Source: Molossus alvarezi
Taxonomy: Eukaryota > Chordata > Mammalia > Chiroptera > Molossidae
Length of the DNA: 64,000 nt
Direction of reading: 5' to 3'
Assembly: GCA_037176705.1 (NCBI GenBank)
Contig: CM073885.1
Location: 220,360,290 to 220,424,289 of the forward strand
Below are positions 52,950 through 63,886 of this stretch, piece by piece. The translations under genes were made by a program, and so were the position numbers. The first letter of the stretch is position 1; each line of letters starts with the position of its first letter. The notes under the pieces are model-generated. The model had not been told where the DNA came from. It saw nothing but the letters and a program-made list of their open reading frames with translations, and made no database searches.

Positions 52950-55900
52950 TGCATATTTTAAACATCTTTTTCAAAATAAACTAATTGCCATCTACTGTCT
53001 GCTCTGGATTTTTTGAACGGCCAATTAAATATACAACTTTCTGTGCTTCTGAAGTAAATATAGTTAGCAGGGCAAGTACTTAGGTTTATTGATCAAACGT
53101 GTTTGTGTTCATTTCCATCCCAACCAGCAGAGATGGAAGCTGCTGATTTTTAAATAAGTGATAGTGCACATGTTTTCTTCTATATGTCAGAGAGAGTGGA
53201 AAACAACTAGTCACTCCTGGAAAATCCCAAATGTGTTTACTTAAGGAGTAGGAAAGCAGAAAAAAAATGGAACTGACAAAACTGAGACCATATTAGTACC
53301 TATGCAAGTGAATCTTAGGGCTGGGTAGGACTAATTCCCTAAAACCATTTGTTTTATTTTAACAAACATTTAATTATTATGATACGTTTTAGACAAATGG
53401 GGCATAAAAAATAATAAAACATCCCCATGTCTACTACCACCATGCCTAAGCAATAAATACCATTGGAGCCCCTGGTCACATTATTCTCCTCTATATTTTC
53501 AAATGACTTGGGAAAGGACAAAAGGTGATCACAAAGCCTTTTCAGGAACTGCAGGGCAAAACATGGGTCCAGCCAAGCCAGCATTCTGTAAAGATACTGC
53601 TGCCTTTTATAGTCTGATCTAAAAGGATTACCTGACCAAAGCTCATTCCACCCCCCCACCCCTCCCACCCCCATCCATTCCACCAGATGTCTCCAATACT
53701 CCTACTGGTTCCTCTTTTATGCTAAAGCATCAAAGCCTCTATACTGAGGTGAACAAACACACCTCGCCCATTTACAGCAGACTGATAGATTCATGAAAAC
53801 GCCCTAAATGGTTTTATCTCTGTGTATTTATTTCTGAAACAAAATGTTCCAAACAAACACATAACTCTTCTCTCATAAATGTTCTATCACTTTTTCTATT
53901 TGTATTAGGAAAAAAAGTACTCAATAGGAGTTTATCTACTTTCGGATCTTTCTTGCTAACTCCAGGCAAAGAAAGCTTTAAATCCTTTCTCAGATGGAAA
54001 GGGAAAAAAAAAAAGGCCAGAGGCCAGGCTGCCTGCGGGTGGCTGGTGTCAGTGAGAGGCAGGAAGGTGAGGACACAAGGCAGGGGGAGCAAGAAACAGC
54101 CGTGCTAACCTGACGCGTCAGCGGCGAACCCAGAGCACACAGGACATTGAAGGGATAAGGAAAGCTGACTGCAGTGGGACTTCTGTGTGATCAGAGAAGG
54201 GAACGAGTTCTTTTATGATTTAATATTCACTGTGAACTTATTTTTTCCCCCGATCACATTGGGTTCCATCTCCTAACAGAGACCTGAGGGAACAGACACA
54301 GGAAGGTTATATTTTGGTTGGCAGAGGAAAGAAGAAATTAAGCGTCAGTGCTTCCTTAATTTGACAAGTCTGGCTGGCAGTATGGGAACTTTGGGTCCCC
54401 GAGGAGGGCGTGGGGGAGGGGAAGGCGAAAGAGAGACAAGAAGGCTGGCCCGCTTGCTTTCTCTTTCTCAAATGTCAGGCCCACCACCCGCTCTGAAACC
54501 TAGATTGTAATCACAGCCCTCTTACTTTCTGCTAACAGATGTTGGGTTTCCGAGTCACCACATCTCAACCACATTTTCGCAATCTGAGTAAAATCCTTGG
54601 TATTAAAAAGAAAGCTGAAAGGCTGCTTCTGCTGGACCATAATCAACCCTCTTAAGGCCTATTTATTATTTGCCTTTTGTGTCATCTTTCTATATTTCCT
54701 TTCATAATGAGCTTTAGTGTTCCCTTGAAATGAAAGAAAATGCTAATTAAAGGGTATGGACAGAAATAGAACCATCCAGCACACCTTGTGTGTTCTTCAC
54801 CATGTATTTATATCTCATGTTTCCAAAAACAATTATAGATGATTTTAGAAGAAAAATATATTTACACACACACACACACATATCAATCATACAAATCGTA
54901 CATGCACATATATAATAAAGTAAAAGGAAAAAATTAGGACAATGATTTTAAATTTTTAAAATTAATACAGTCAATATAACTTACTTAGCATTAAGAGTAG
55001 TTTTGAGCCTCTAGACAATTCAAAAACATAACGAGGACCAGTTATGCACAGTCCTGCAGCAAGAGCAATGGTGTGAATTTCCCTGAGGGGAGGTGTCCTT
55101 TTCTCTTGCCATACATCGAATTAAATCAAATCTTGTTTAGTTTAAGAAACATTGCTTCCAGTCTCTCTGTCTTATTTTAGCAACATAAACTAGTGAAGAT
55201 ATATTTTATGAACATTTTCTTCTATCTTTAATCCTTACTTATTTCCACAATCTCATAGCCAAGCCCATCCCAGTTCACCGGCAGTCACACACTTGGTAAA
55301 AACCCACAGCACATTCTCAGAAGCATTATCTTAATGCAATAGGTTATACATGGGGGATTAAGAAATGAAAGGAGAGACTACATATCCTAATTCTTAATCA
55401 TCTACTGTTTCATTAAGGTTATATGGTCAGATCTTTTGAAAGTAAAGTTGATAACCAAAGAGACCATGGATTTATTTGCAGCTCTTCTTTAACCAAGAAA
55501 CAAAAATAGAAGCGCTCAGCTTAAAAAAAAAACAACACCAATATCTAGAGATGAATTGGATTTTGTTGCCACTAAGCCGGTTTACAAGGCATGCAGTAAT
55601 CCGATGCTAGAGGCCAAGTCTCTTTAATAATGAATGGATCGGCATTTAGAAAACTACAGAAAACAGATCCTAGGCCAGACCTGCAGTTTTAGTGGAGGTC
55701 AGATAATCGAAACAAATGGCTTTGGGAACCTAGGAAGAGTAAAAGATCATCTCTCCTTGTGTATGAAACACACAGGCTTCTCTAGCCTAATTGGTAACTG
55801 ACTCCTTCAAAACAAAGTTTTCAAATTACTCTAAAAAACTGCTGCCTCCAGATTCAAATCCCAGAGTCTCCACCACAGTCTTACCGCCCCCTCCCTCCCA

Positions 55901-56480
55901 ACACACACGCTAGCACTCAGCACACTGCTGGATGTATAGGAATACTCAGCCGGCACAGCTGCTCTGAGATCCTTCCATATGCCCAAGCAGTTCGAAAGTT
56001 CACATAAAATAAATGCAATTGTCATACAGGCAAGATGGTGTCGTGTAATTTCTAGAATAAGGGAATTTCTTTAGAACGGTACTGTTTTGTGTTGATTAAA
56101 CCACTTGGATCCCAGGGAATATTGTAGAAAACACTAAGAGAATTCACTGCTAAATGTGTTCTCGGTAAACTGTTTGCCCACTGGGAAACGTTAGATTGAA
56201 GAAGGCTGGTGTAAACAAATGAATTCACAGTGAACACTTTACTGAAGCTGTCCTGAAGAACTGCTCTGAGAAAATTAAGTACTATATGTAAGTTCAAGCA
56301 ATTTGCTTTGGATTCCTTAATATTCTGTTTTAGCTTATAGTTTTCAATCCAAAAAGCTTTATAAACTTTCAGAATGTCCAATAGCATATACTTAAAGGTC
56401 AATGTGGGAAACATATATTATACATCTTCTGCATTAATATCTTATTTTACTATATATTTATTAGAGTTTCCAAATACTAA
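52950..56480. other. Repeat-poor region, no gene seen
   Basis: About 3.5 kb with no Ves, MIR, L2 or L1 that I recognise, except simple C-rich (53648-53672) and CA (54864-54880) tracts. There is a locally GC-richer island at 54000-54500 with several CpGs. Sequence such as 54640-54770 has the texture of conserved non-coding DNA, but no exon, splice pair or promoter can be demonstrated. Confidence 0.5.
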
Positions 56481-56499
56481 TTTGGTCATATTTCTTTTT

Positions 56500-56792
56500 T
56501 TTTTTAATCCTCACCCGAGGGTATTTTTCCATTTATCTTCAGATAGAGTGGGAGGGAGGGAGGGATGGAGGAAGAGAGAGAAAGAGTGAGTGAGAGAGAG
56601 AGAGAGAGAGAGAGAGAAGGAGAGAGAAACATTGATGTGAGAGAGACTCATCGATGGGTTGCCTCCCGAATGACCCTGACCAGGGCGGGGGACAGAACTG
56701 CAACCAAGGTACGTGCCCTTGACCAGAACTGAACCCATGACTCTTTGTTCTGCAGGTCGATGCTCTAACTGCTGAGCAAAACTGTCGAGGGC
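56500..56792 (-). mobile_element. Ves SINE, older A type
   Basis: Minus-strand copy with expanded GA tract (56575-56625), 'gcaaccaaggtacgtgcccttgacc' and head ending 'gagcaaaactgtcgaggg'. TSD catatttcttttt (56487-56499) and catgtttcttttt (56793-56805). It entered the T-rich start of the L1-Ves composite. Confidence 0.9.
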
Positions 56793-56805
56793 CATGTTTC
56801 TTTTT

Positions 56806-57514
56806 CAAAAAATATATATATATATATATTTAAATTTATCTTTATTGTTGAAAGTATTACAGATGTCCCTTCTTTTTTTCCCCCATTAACACCCTCCTAC
56901 TCACTCTCACCCCCCCTTCCGCCTTCATGGTACTGTTGTTTGTGTCCACTGGTTATGCATATATGCATAAAAGTTCTTTGGTTTATCTCTTCACACCCCC
57001 TACCCCCATTCCCTGAGGTTTATCAGTCTGTTCTTTACTTACATGAATATATTTTGTTCATCAGTTTAATTTGTTCATTAGATTCCACAAATAAGTGAGA
57101 TCATGCGATACTTGTCTTTCTCTGACTGGTTTATTTTGCTTAGCATACCCTCCAGGTCCCTCCATGTTGTCCCAAAGGATAAGAGATCTTTCTTTCTTAC
57201 AGCTTACCTAGTATTCCATTGTATAAATGTACCACAGCTTTTTTATAAACTCATCTACTGATAGACACTTGCACTATTTCCAGATCTTAGCTATTGTAAA
57301 TTTAAATATATTTTTATTAATTTTTTTAGAGAGAGAGGAAGGAAGAAGGAAAGATAGAAACGTGGATGAGAGAGAAACAATGATCAGCTGCCTCCTGCAT
57401 GCCCCCTACTGGGGATCAAGCTCACAACCCAGGCATGTTCCCTGGCCAGGAATTGAACCAGGATCTCTTGGTGCATGGAACAATGCTCAATCCACTGAGC
57501 CACACTGGTTGGGC
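56806..57514 (-). mobile_element. L1-Ves chimeric insertion
   Basis: Minus-strand L1 3' end (56806-57303: A-rich tail, G-rich 3' UTR, ORF2 C-terminal part) is joined at its 5'-truncated end to the tail of a complete B-type Ves (57304-57514) in the same orientation. The outer repeats tggtcatatttct (56483-56495) and tgatcatatttct (57515-57527) flank both together, and no TSD separates L1 from Ves. Confidence 0.8.
57304..57514 (-). mobile_element. Ves SINE (B type), 5' partner of chimera
   Basis: Complete copy in reverse: 'ttttattaatttttttagagagag' tail, 'gcatgccccctactggggatc', 'ccaggaattgaaccaggatctc', head 'actgagccacactggttgggc'. Full-length head makes secondary truncation unlikely. Confidence 0.9.
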
Positions 57515-57542
57515 TGATCATATTTCTAAAATTTCTGTGAAT

Positions 57543-57804
57543 TGCCCTGGCCGGTTTGGCTCAGTGGTTAGAGCGCCGGCCTGCGGTCCTGAGAGACCCG
57601 GGTTCGGTTCCCGCTAAGGGCATGTACCTCGGTTGCAGTTTGTCCCCGGCTCTGGTGGGTCGTGCGGGTGGCAGCCACTCGATGTGTCCCTTTCACGTCG
57701 ATGTTTCTCTCTCTCTCTCCGTTCCTCTCTCTCCCTCCCACTCTATCTGAGCAAAGAATGGAAAACTGTCCTCGGGTGAGGATAAAAATAAAATAAAATA
57801 AAAT
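57543..57804 (+). mobile_element. Ves SINE (young A type)
   Basis: Near-consensus copy ending 'gtcctcgggtgaggat' plus (AAAAT)n tail. TSD aaaatttctgtgaat, 15 bp perfect, at 57528-57542 and 57805-57819. Confidence 0.96.
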
Positions 57805-57819
57805 AAAATTTCTGTGAAT

Positions 57820-58478
57820 GGTTAACTCTTTCACTAAAGTAGAAATGGACTATGGTAAACACAGACTGAAAAAGTCCCCTCTGTCTCTGACCCAGGAGTT
57901 TTGTGTCTTCTACCAGCATCTGTGAAACTGTGGCAGACCAACTTCTTAGCTTGCTGGTAGAGTAAATTCTCTGATCCGTTACCATTTTTGAAAACTCTCA
58001 TCAAATTATTGTAATATAAGTGTCCTGTTGAAACCTGGACTGATAACACTAATATAGTTTCCCTTTCCTATTTTCTAAATCAAGGATGTGTATTAGTGAA
58101 CATGACAAAAATCTTACTTTCATCTTCTATCTATTACTTCTTTCCTAAATGAAAAAAAGTTATGCCTATATCCATTTTCATACTATTACAAAGGTTTATA
58201 CAATACAATTTACCAGGCTAATATGATCAAGTCCTTTGGTGGAAATTTTCTAAAATCATACATATTTCCTAACACAAAACTAAATTGCTAAACACACAAT
58301 ACTGTATTGTACAAAGCCTGTGAAAGATGTAGAGAGGATGATGAAAATGATGCTGGACTAAATTTCCCAAAGTACACTCCAGTCACATCACTTCCTTCCT
58401 CAATAACCTTTCACGGTTCCCCACTGCCAGCTCCCAGCAATCTCTTTATCATTCTATCCCAATTTATATTTTCAAATT
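57820..58478. other. Unassigned, no gene seen
   Basis: No repeat or gene recognised. Confidence 0.35.
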
Positions 58479-58493
58479 TGGTTCCTATTCTTT

Positions 58494-59014
58494 TTTTTAT
58501 CCTCACCCGAGGACATCCCTCCATTTTTGTTCAGATAGAGTGGGAGGAAGAGAGAGGAAGAGAGGGAGAGAGAGAAACATCGATGTGAAAGAGACACATG
58601 AGCCCTGGCCGGTTTGGCTCAGCGATTAGAACGTCGACCTGCGGTCCAAGGAGTCCCGGGTTTGGTTCCCGCTAAGGGCACGTACCTCGGTTGCAGTTTG
58701 TCCCCGGCCCTGGTTGGTCGTGTGGGTGGCAGCCGCTCGATGTGTCCCTTTCACGTCGATGTTTCTCTCTCTCTCTCTGTTCCTCTCTCTCCCTCCCATT
58801 CTACCTGAACAAAAAATGGAAAAATGTCCTCGAGTAAGGATAAAAAAAAGAAAGAAAGAAAGAAAGGGACACATGGAGCAGCTGCCTCCCGCACAACCCC
58901 AACCAGGGCCGGGGACAAACTGCAACCGAGGTACATGCCCTGAGAGGGAACCGAACCCGGGTCTCTCTGAACCAAGGGCCGAAGCTCCAACTGCTGAACC
59001 AAATGGGCCAGGGC
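58494..59014 (-). mobile_element. Ves SINE (A type), interrupted host copy
   Basis: Minus-strand halves at 58494-58600 (tail box, GA tract) and 58862-59014 (body and head ending 'gaaccaaatgggccagggc'). TSD tggttcctattcttt, 15 bp perfect, at 58479-58493 and 59015-59029. Confidence 0.95.
58601..58861 (+). mobile_element. Ves SINE (young A type), nested antiparallel
   Basis: Complete plus-strand copy inside the minus-strand Ves, tail (GAAA)n. TSD gaaagagacacatg (58586-58599) and gaaagggacacatg (58862-58875). Adjacent opposite copies form a long inverted repeat with hairpin potential. Confidence 0.94.
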
Positions 59015-59039
59015 TGGTTCCTATTCTTTCTTCATGCAC

Positions 59040-60131
59040 TCTATAATTTAGTCAAATATAACATTAAAATCATGAAACTGACCTGTACTTCATATTGTAT
59101 TTATTTTACTGAGATGTAATTCAAATGATATGGTACTCGCCTTATTAGAGTGTACAAGTTGGTAGTTTTTAATATATTCACTGGGTTTTGCCAGTATCTA
59201 ATTCCATGTACTCCATTCCTTTATATGATTGACTAATAATCAACTGCATGGATATACCATATTTTAGTTTTCCATCAGTTGATGAACATTTGGATTTTTC
59301 TCCACTTTTTGACTATTCTGAATAGTGCAGCTATAAACATACATGTTTGTGTGTGGACGTATGTTTTCATTTCTCTTGAGTATATACTCAGAGTGAAATT
59401 TCAGGATTATGTAATTCCATGTTTAATTTATTGAGGAACTACCAATTGTTTTCCAAAGTGGCTTCATACATCCCACCAGCAATGCGTGACAGTCCCAGTT
59501 TTGCACATTCTTTGCTTGTCTTTTTCATTATGGCCACCTTAGTGGGTGTGGTACCTCATTATGATTTTGATTTGCATTTCTCTGATGACTAATGATGCTG
59601 AGCATTTTTTCATGTGCTTGTTGGCCACTTATATGTTTTTTGGAGAAATATCTATTCAAATCTTTTGCTCATTTTAATGAGGTTATATGTCTCTTTTCAT
59701 TGTTGAGTTTTAATAGTTCTTTCTTTCTTGTTTGATTTTTTTTCAGCTCTATTGAGGTATAATTGACTAACATATAGTTCTTTATATATTCTAGGTACGA
59801 GACCCTTGCCAGATATGTGACTTGCAAATATTTCTCCTATTTTATGGGTTATCTTTTCACTTTCTTGATAGTGTCCTTTGAAGAAAAAGTTTTTAATTTT
59901 AATAAATCCAATTTATATATTCTCTCCCTTTGGTTTCTTGTGCTTTGGCGCCCTATCTAAGAAACTATTCCCTATCCAAGATAATGAATATCCTATATTT
60001 GTAAAGCTCTAATTCATATACCATTCTTAAAGACATATTTTTGTAAATATAATACATATACCAAAAATGCATAACATAAATGCATAACAATTATTATAGA
60101 ACCATCACCCAGGTCAAGAAATAGAGTATTG
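59040..60131 (-). repeat. Old L1M segments
   Basis: Reverse ORF2 end and 3' UTR: 'gaatagtgcagctataaacatac', 'gttttccaaagtggcttcatac', 'gatttgcatttctctgatgac', 'cttgttggccacttatatg', 'accatcacccaggtcaag'. A short 'cagctctattgaggtataattgac' piece (59745-59770) is a separate small L1 scrap. The region continues beyond the Ves at 60403-60470. Confidence 0.9.
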
Positions 60132-60386
60132 CCCTGGCCGGTTTGGCTCAGCGGTTAGAGCGTCCGCCTGCGGTCCGGAGAGGCCCGGGTTCGGTTCCCG
60201 CTAAGGGCATGTACCTCGGTTGCAGTTTGTCCCCGGCCCTGGTTGGTTGTGCGGGTGGCAGCCACTCGATGTGTCCCTTTCACATCGATGTTTCCCTCTC
60301 TTTCTCTTCCTCTCTTTCCCTCCCACTCTGTCTGTACAAAAAATGGAAAAATGTCCTCGGATGAGGATTAAAAAAAAAAAAAAAAA
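60132..60386 (+). mobile_element. Ves SINE (young A type)
   Basis: Nearly consensus, 'ggttagagcgtccgcctgcggtccgg', tail box 'gtcctcggatgaggatt' and 20-nt A-run. TSD aagaaatagagtattg, 16 bp perfect, at 60116-60131 and 60387-60402. Appears among the youngest insertions. Confidence 0.96.
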
Positions 60387-60784
60387 AAGAAATAGAGTAT
60401 TGTCAGATCGAGGCTCCCTCCAGAGTCCCCCTGCTGCTTCCCAATTATAGTATCCTCTCTTCTCCATGCCAAGATTCCGGTTCTTGAAGGCAAGTCCCAA
60501 ATTAGATCCATCTTTATGTTCAAATAGCATTTATTACAGTACTTGATAGCAAATATTGAATGAATTAGCAAAGAATGGAAAATCAGTTAATTGTATCATC
60601 TAATAGCATCTCCTGTAAATTTTCAAATGGTGAAGAGGTTTAAATTATAGCACAAAGTTGTGTTTCTCAACCTGTTGTTTTTCATTTGTTTTGCCCCAAT
60701 CCACCTTAGGTACATGACACATTTTGATCAATTAATGGCTTGTTCTAGGTGGGAAAAGGAAAATAATAATATTAATAATAAAAG

Positions 60785-61040
60785 AGTTAATATTTATTGC
60801 ATGCTAACCATTGTCTGAAACTGTGCCAAGCATATCAGTCAATCTTTACAACACCCTTAGTGAGTTATCAATTTTTATTCCTCTTTCCCTCCTCTCCCCA
60901 TGGCTCCTCCCTTTATTTTTACCAACACAAGCACTAAGGCTTACCAAGGATGAGTAATGTACCCTAAGCCACACAACTAACAAACCGCAGAGACAAGATT
61001 CAAAACCAGGCCACCTGACTCTAGAGCCTGCACGATACAA
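60785..61040 (-). repeat. MIR fossil
   Basis: Reverse MIR: 'agttaatatttattgcatgctaaccattgtctgaaactgtgccaagc', 'caatctttacaacaccctta', then a small C-rich interruption, 'ctaaggcttaccaag', 'gccacacaactaacaaac', 'ccaggccacctgactctagagcctg'. Confidence 0.8.
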
Positions 61041-61044
61041 TCCT

Positions 61045-61599
61045 CAACTCTTCCCAGGTAATTCTCATGCCCAAAGTATCTGAGAGCTGCCCTTAAGTCT
61101 GTTAGGAAAAAAGATAATCTCTGGATCCCTTGTGTCTCTCACAGAAGTTCTTCAGGTGTACAGAGCCTTGGAACTGGAAGTATTCTATAAATGGTGTTTA
61201 TACATTTTCTTACTGTTGGATGTTGGGTCCATTTTGGAAGCATTCATGTGCCACTTTTTGACTGGGATAGCAGACTCTGGGGGTGTTAGGACTGACTAAG
61301 ACTCCTCCAGCTTTGGGTTACATTCCAACCATCCCTGCTTTTGGATTTGCTATATAAGGGAAAGTGTGTGGCCATAAAAAAAAAGAAGAAACTAATACAT
61401 ATAAGAGATAACTATCATCAGATAACCTCAGAACTGTCCGATTCCATAAAAAGGTACCCATATCAGATTTAGCATCACTCAGAGGTCATTGCCTTGGTCA
61501 AGACATTTACTGTTTTGTTTTGTTTTTGTTATGAAGCAATGATTCATAACAAAAGTGGAATTGGGTATCATAAGTAACGCACATATGTGTGCACATGCG

Positions 61600-61634
<35 letters not shown>

Positions 61635-62390
61635 TTTATCTCTTCTTAAAAAGGCAAAGACACAGCATTAGATGGAAACTTGGTATCCTCGGCAAATTTT
61701 TAGACCAGCTTTTAATGAGAGTATAACCAAGACTTGACTGACGAACTCGCCATTTACACCATTACTTTGTGTTTGTGGCATGACTGAAAGGCCATCACCT
61801 GATCATAGGGTATTCATCTCATTAGTGCACACAAAATTGAATGTATTAGATGAATTAAATTCTGCTTGAAATGTGGCATGCTAAATTGCCCATGGTTGGC
61901 TTGGTGGCAATACTCTTAACAAAATAATGAATTCAGTCTGAGCCTAGAGAATCCTTGGCAAAAGGCTTCTTGGCATTTTCAGCCTCATTCGTTAAGTGGG
62001 GATACATTTTCCAAGAGCTTCATTAGCAGCTGAAGGTGGGGACAATCTATTAGGCCATGCAATTATCCTTTCATCGCCAGGTCAGTCCTGTTCCAGACAC
62101 TGTTCAGTACAAGGTGGCAATGCAACCCCAGTTTTCAGCTCCGTGGAAACCTCTCACCCCATCAAACAGGGCCTTTTTTATGACTACTTCTCTCAACCGT
62201 ATGCCATGTTTTCTTTTTATCCTTGTGTTTTTCTTAGTACTTACTTTGCTATCCAGAAGTGTTCCTCCAGCCCATGGTTAATTTTATTTGAGCGCCAACA
62301 GTAACTTGTTTTCCAAGTTCTGTATTAAAAGGATTGTTCCATAGAGCACAGTGAATAACGTTCTCTATCTTTTGAGCACTGGCTTTTAAG
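61045..62390. other. Unassigned plus (CA)15
   Basis: No gene recognised. Contains a pure (AC)15 at 61603-61632. The frame at 61996-62304 overlaps another in a different register and lacks any domain. Confidence 0.4.
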
Positions 62391-62394
62391 TATC

Positions 62395-62660
62395 TAGTGT
62401 TCTGTGGTTTTCACAGTACTTTTACACACACAAACTCACTTGATTCTCACAGAAACCCTGTGAGGTAATCAGAGGGACACATGCAGTGAGTAGCTCGTAG
62501 TCTGGGGTCAGTCACTTAGTCCTTAAGTCTTTTCCCCAAATGCAAAATAGGGTTTATAATAGGAGCTACTTCATAAATGTGTTGTGAAAAGTAAGAGTTA
62601 ATGCATATAGAGCACTACGTTTGGGCACATATTAAGTCCTAATGAAGAGTTGGCTATAAT
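62395..62660. repeat. Two MIR-class fossils, opposite orientation
   Basis: 62395-62480 (-): 'actcacttgattctcacagaaaccctgtgaggtaatc'. 62490-62660 (+): 'tagtctggggtcagtcacttagtcc', 'cccaaatgcaaaatagggtttataataggagctacttc', 'gttaatgcatatagagcactacg'. Confidence 0.7.
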
Positions 62661-63200
62661 CTTTGTTTTTAAAAATGCTTTTGAATCTGTGTATGTCAAT
62701 GAAGAGTGAAGCTTTAAATAAGATCTCTTCAGAATTTTACCAGATAGAACTTAACTGACCCATTCTTCACACTTTTTACCTTAAATCTCAATCTTCCTTT
62801 CTAAAAAGCTTCATATCTTCAACTGTCCATTGTCTTTCCTCTTCAAATTAAACCTAGCCTCATTCTTTGACCTGTTGGAATCTTTCCTGACTCTAACCCT
62901 CTCACCTACATAGAGCACTAAGGTAAGAGGTTAGAGAAAGAGGGAAAGGAGATGATTGTGATTTTAAATGGGAGACCTGGGTGCCCTTGCCCCTAAAAGC
63001 TTATCATACACCCTCCAATCATCAGCCTTTTACTCCCCCCTCACCTTCCATGCCCGCTTTACTCTACAGGGGTTGACATAGTAAGTTCTAGAAAAAATGG
63101 ACCATGACCTATAGTCACAACCAAAATTTCTTTTATTAAATATTGAAATGCTTATGATTATACCCCTACCACGAATCAACATAACAAAACACTGTACCAC
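62661..63200. other. Unassigned, no gene seen
   Basis: No repeat or gene recognised. Confidence 0.35.
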
Positions 63201-63219
63201 TTTAAATTACAAATAGCTT

Positions 63220-63435
63220 ATCTGGCCAGTGTGGCTCAGTGTTTGAGCATTGACCCATGCACCAAGAGGTAGCTGGTTTGATTCCTGGTCAGGGCACATG
63301 CCCAGGTTGTGGGCCAAATCCCCAGTGGGGGGAATGCAGGAGGCGGCCAATCAATGTTCTCTCTCATTGATGTTTCTATCTCTCTCTTCCTCTCTTTCTA
63401 AAAAGAAAAAAATCAATAAAGGAAAAAAAAAAACC
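63220..63435 (+). mobile_element. Ves SINE (B type)
   Basis: Head 'atctggccagtgtggctcagtgtttgagcattgaccc', 'cagggcacatgccc', '...ggaatgcaggaggcggcc', CT tract and 'aatcaataaag' tail. TSD of 19 bp with one mismatch: tttaaattacaaatagctt (63201-63219) and tttaaattacaaatcgctt (63436-63454). Confidence 0.95.
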
Positions 63436-63490
63436 TTTAAATTACAAATCGCTTTAACAACATAATCTTGGTTAATATAACATAAATTTT

Positions 63491-63550
63491 ACACACACAT
63501 ACATATATATGTATATAGATCTCTGTGTGTGTGTGTGTGTGTGTATACAC
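63491..63550. repeat. (AC)n-(AT)n-(GT)n palindromic microsatellite
   Basis: 'acacacac' then 'atatatatgtatat' then about ten GT units and 'atacac', so the arms are complementary, like the array at 27.9 kb. Confidence 0.9.
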
Positions 63551-63598
63551 ATTTTGTTTTGGCTTTATCATAACAATTAAGAATTAATTTAGTAGATT

Positions 63599-63601
<3 letters not shown>

Positions 63602-63643
<42 letters not shown>

Positions 63644-63886
63644 TCCTCACCCGAGGACATTTTTCCATTTTTTGTACAGATAGAGTGGGAGGGAGAGAGA
63701 GGAAGAGAGAGAGAAAGAGAGAGAAACATCGACGTGAAAGGGACACATCGAGTGGCTGCCACCCGCACGACCAACCAGGGCCGGGGACAAACTGCAACCG
63801 AGGTACGGACCCTTAGCGGGAACCGAACCCAGGTCTCTCCGGACCGCAGGCGGATGCTCTAACCGCTGAGCCAAACCGGCCAGGGC
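63602..63886 (-). mobile_element. Ves SINE (young A type)
   Basis: Minus copy with (TTTA)n tail, tail box 'atcctcacccgaggacat', CpG-rich body and head ending 'gagccaaaccggccagggc'. TSD ttaatttagtagatttta, 18 bp perfect, at 63584-63601 and 63887-63904. Confidence 0.96.

Noticed and set aside
54000..54500. Possible CpG island or promoter
   Set aside because: A few CpGs only, no core promoter arrangement and no adjacent exon. Kept only as part of the repeat-poor region.
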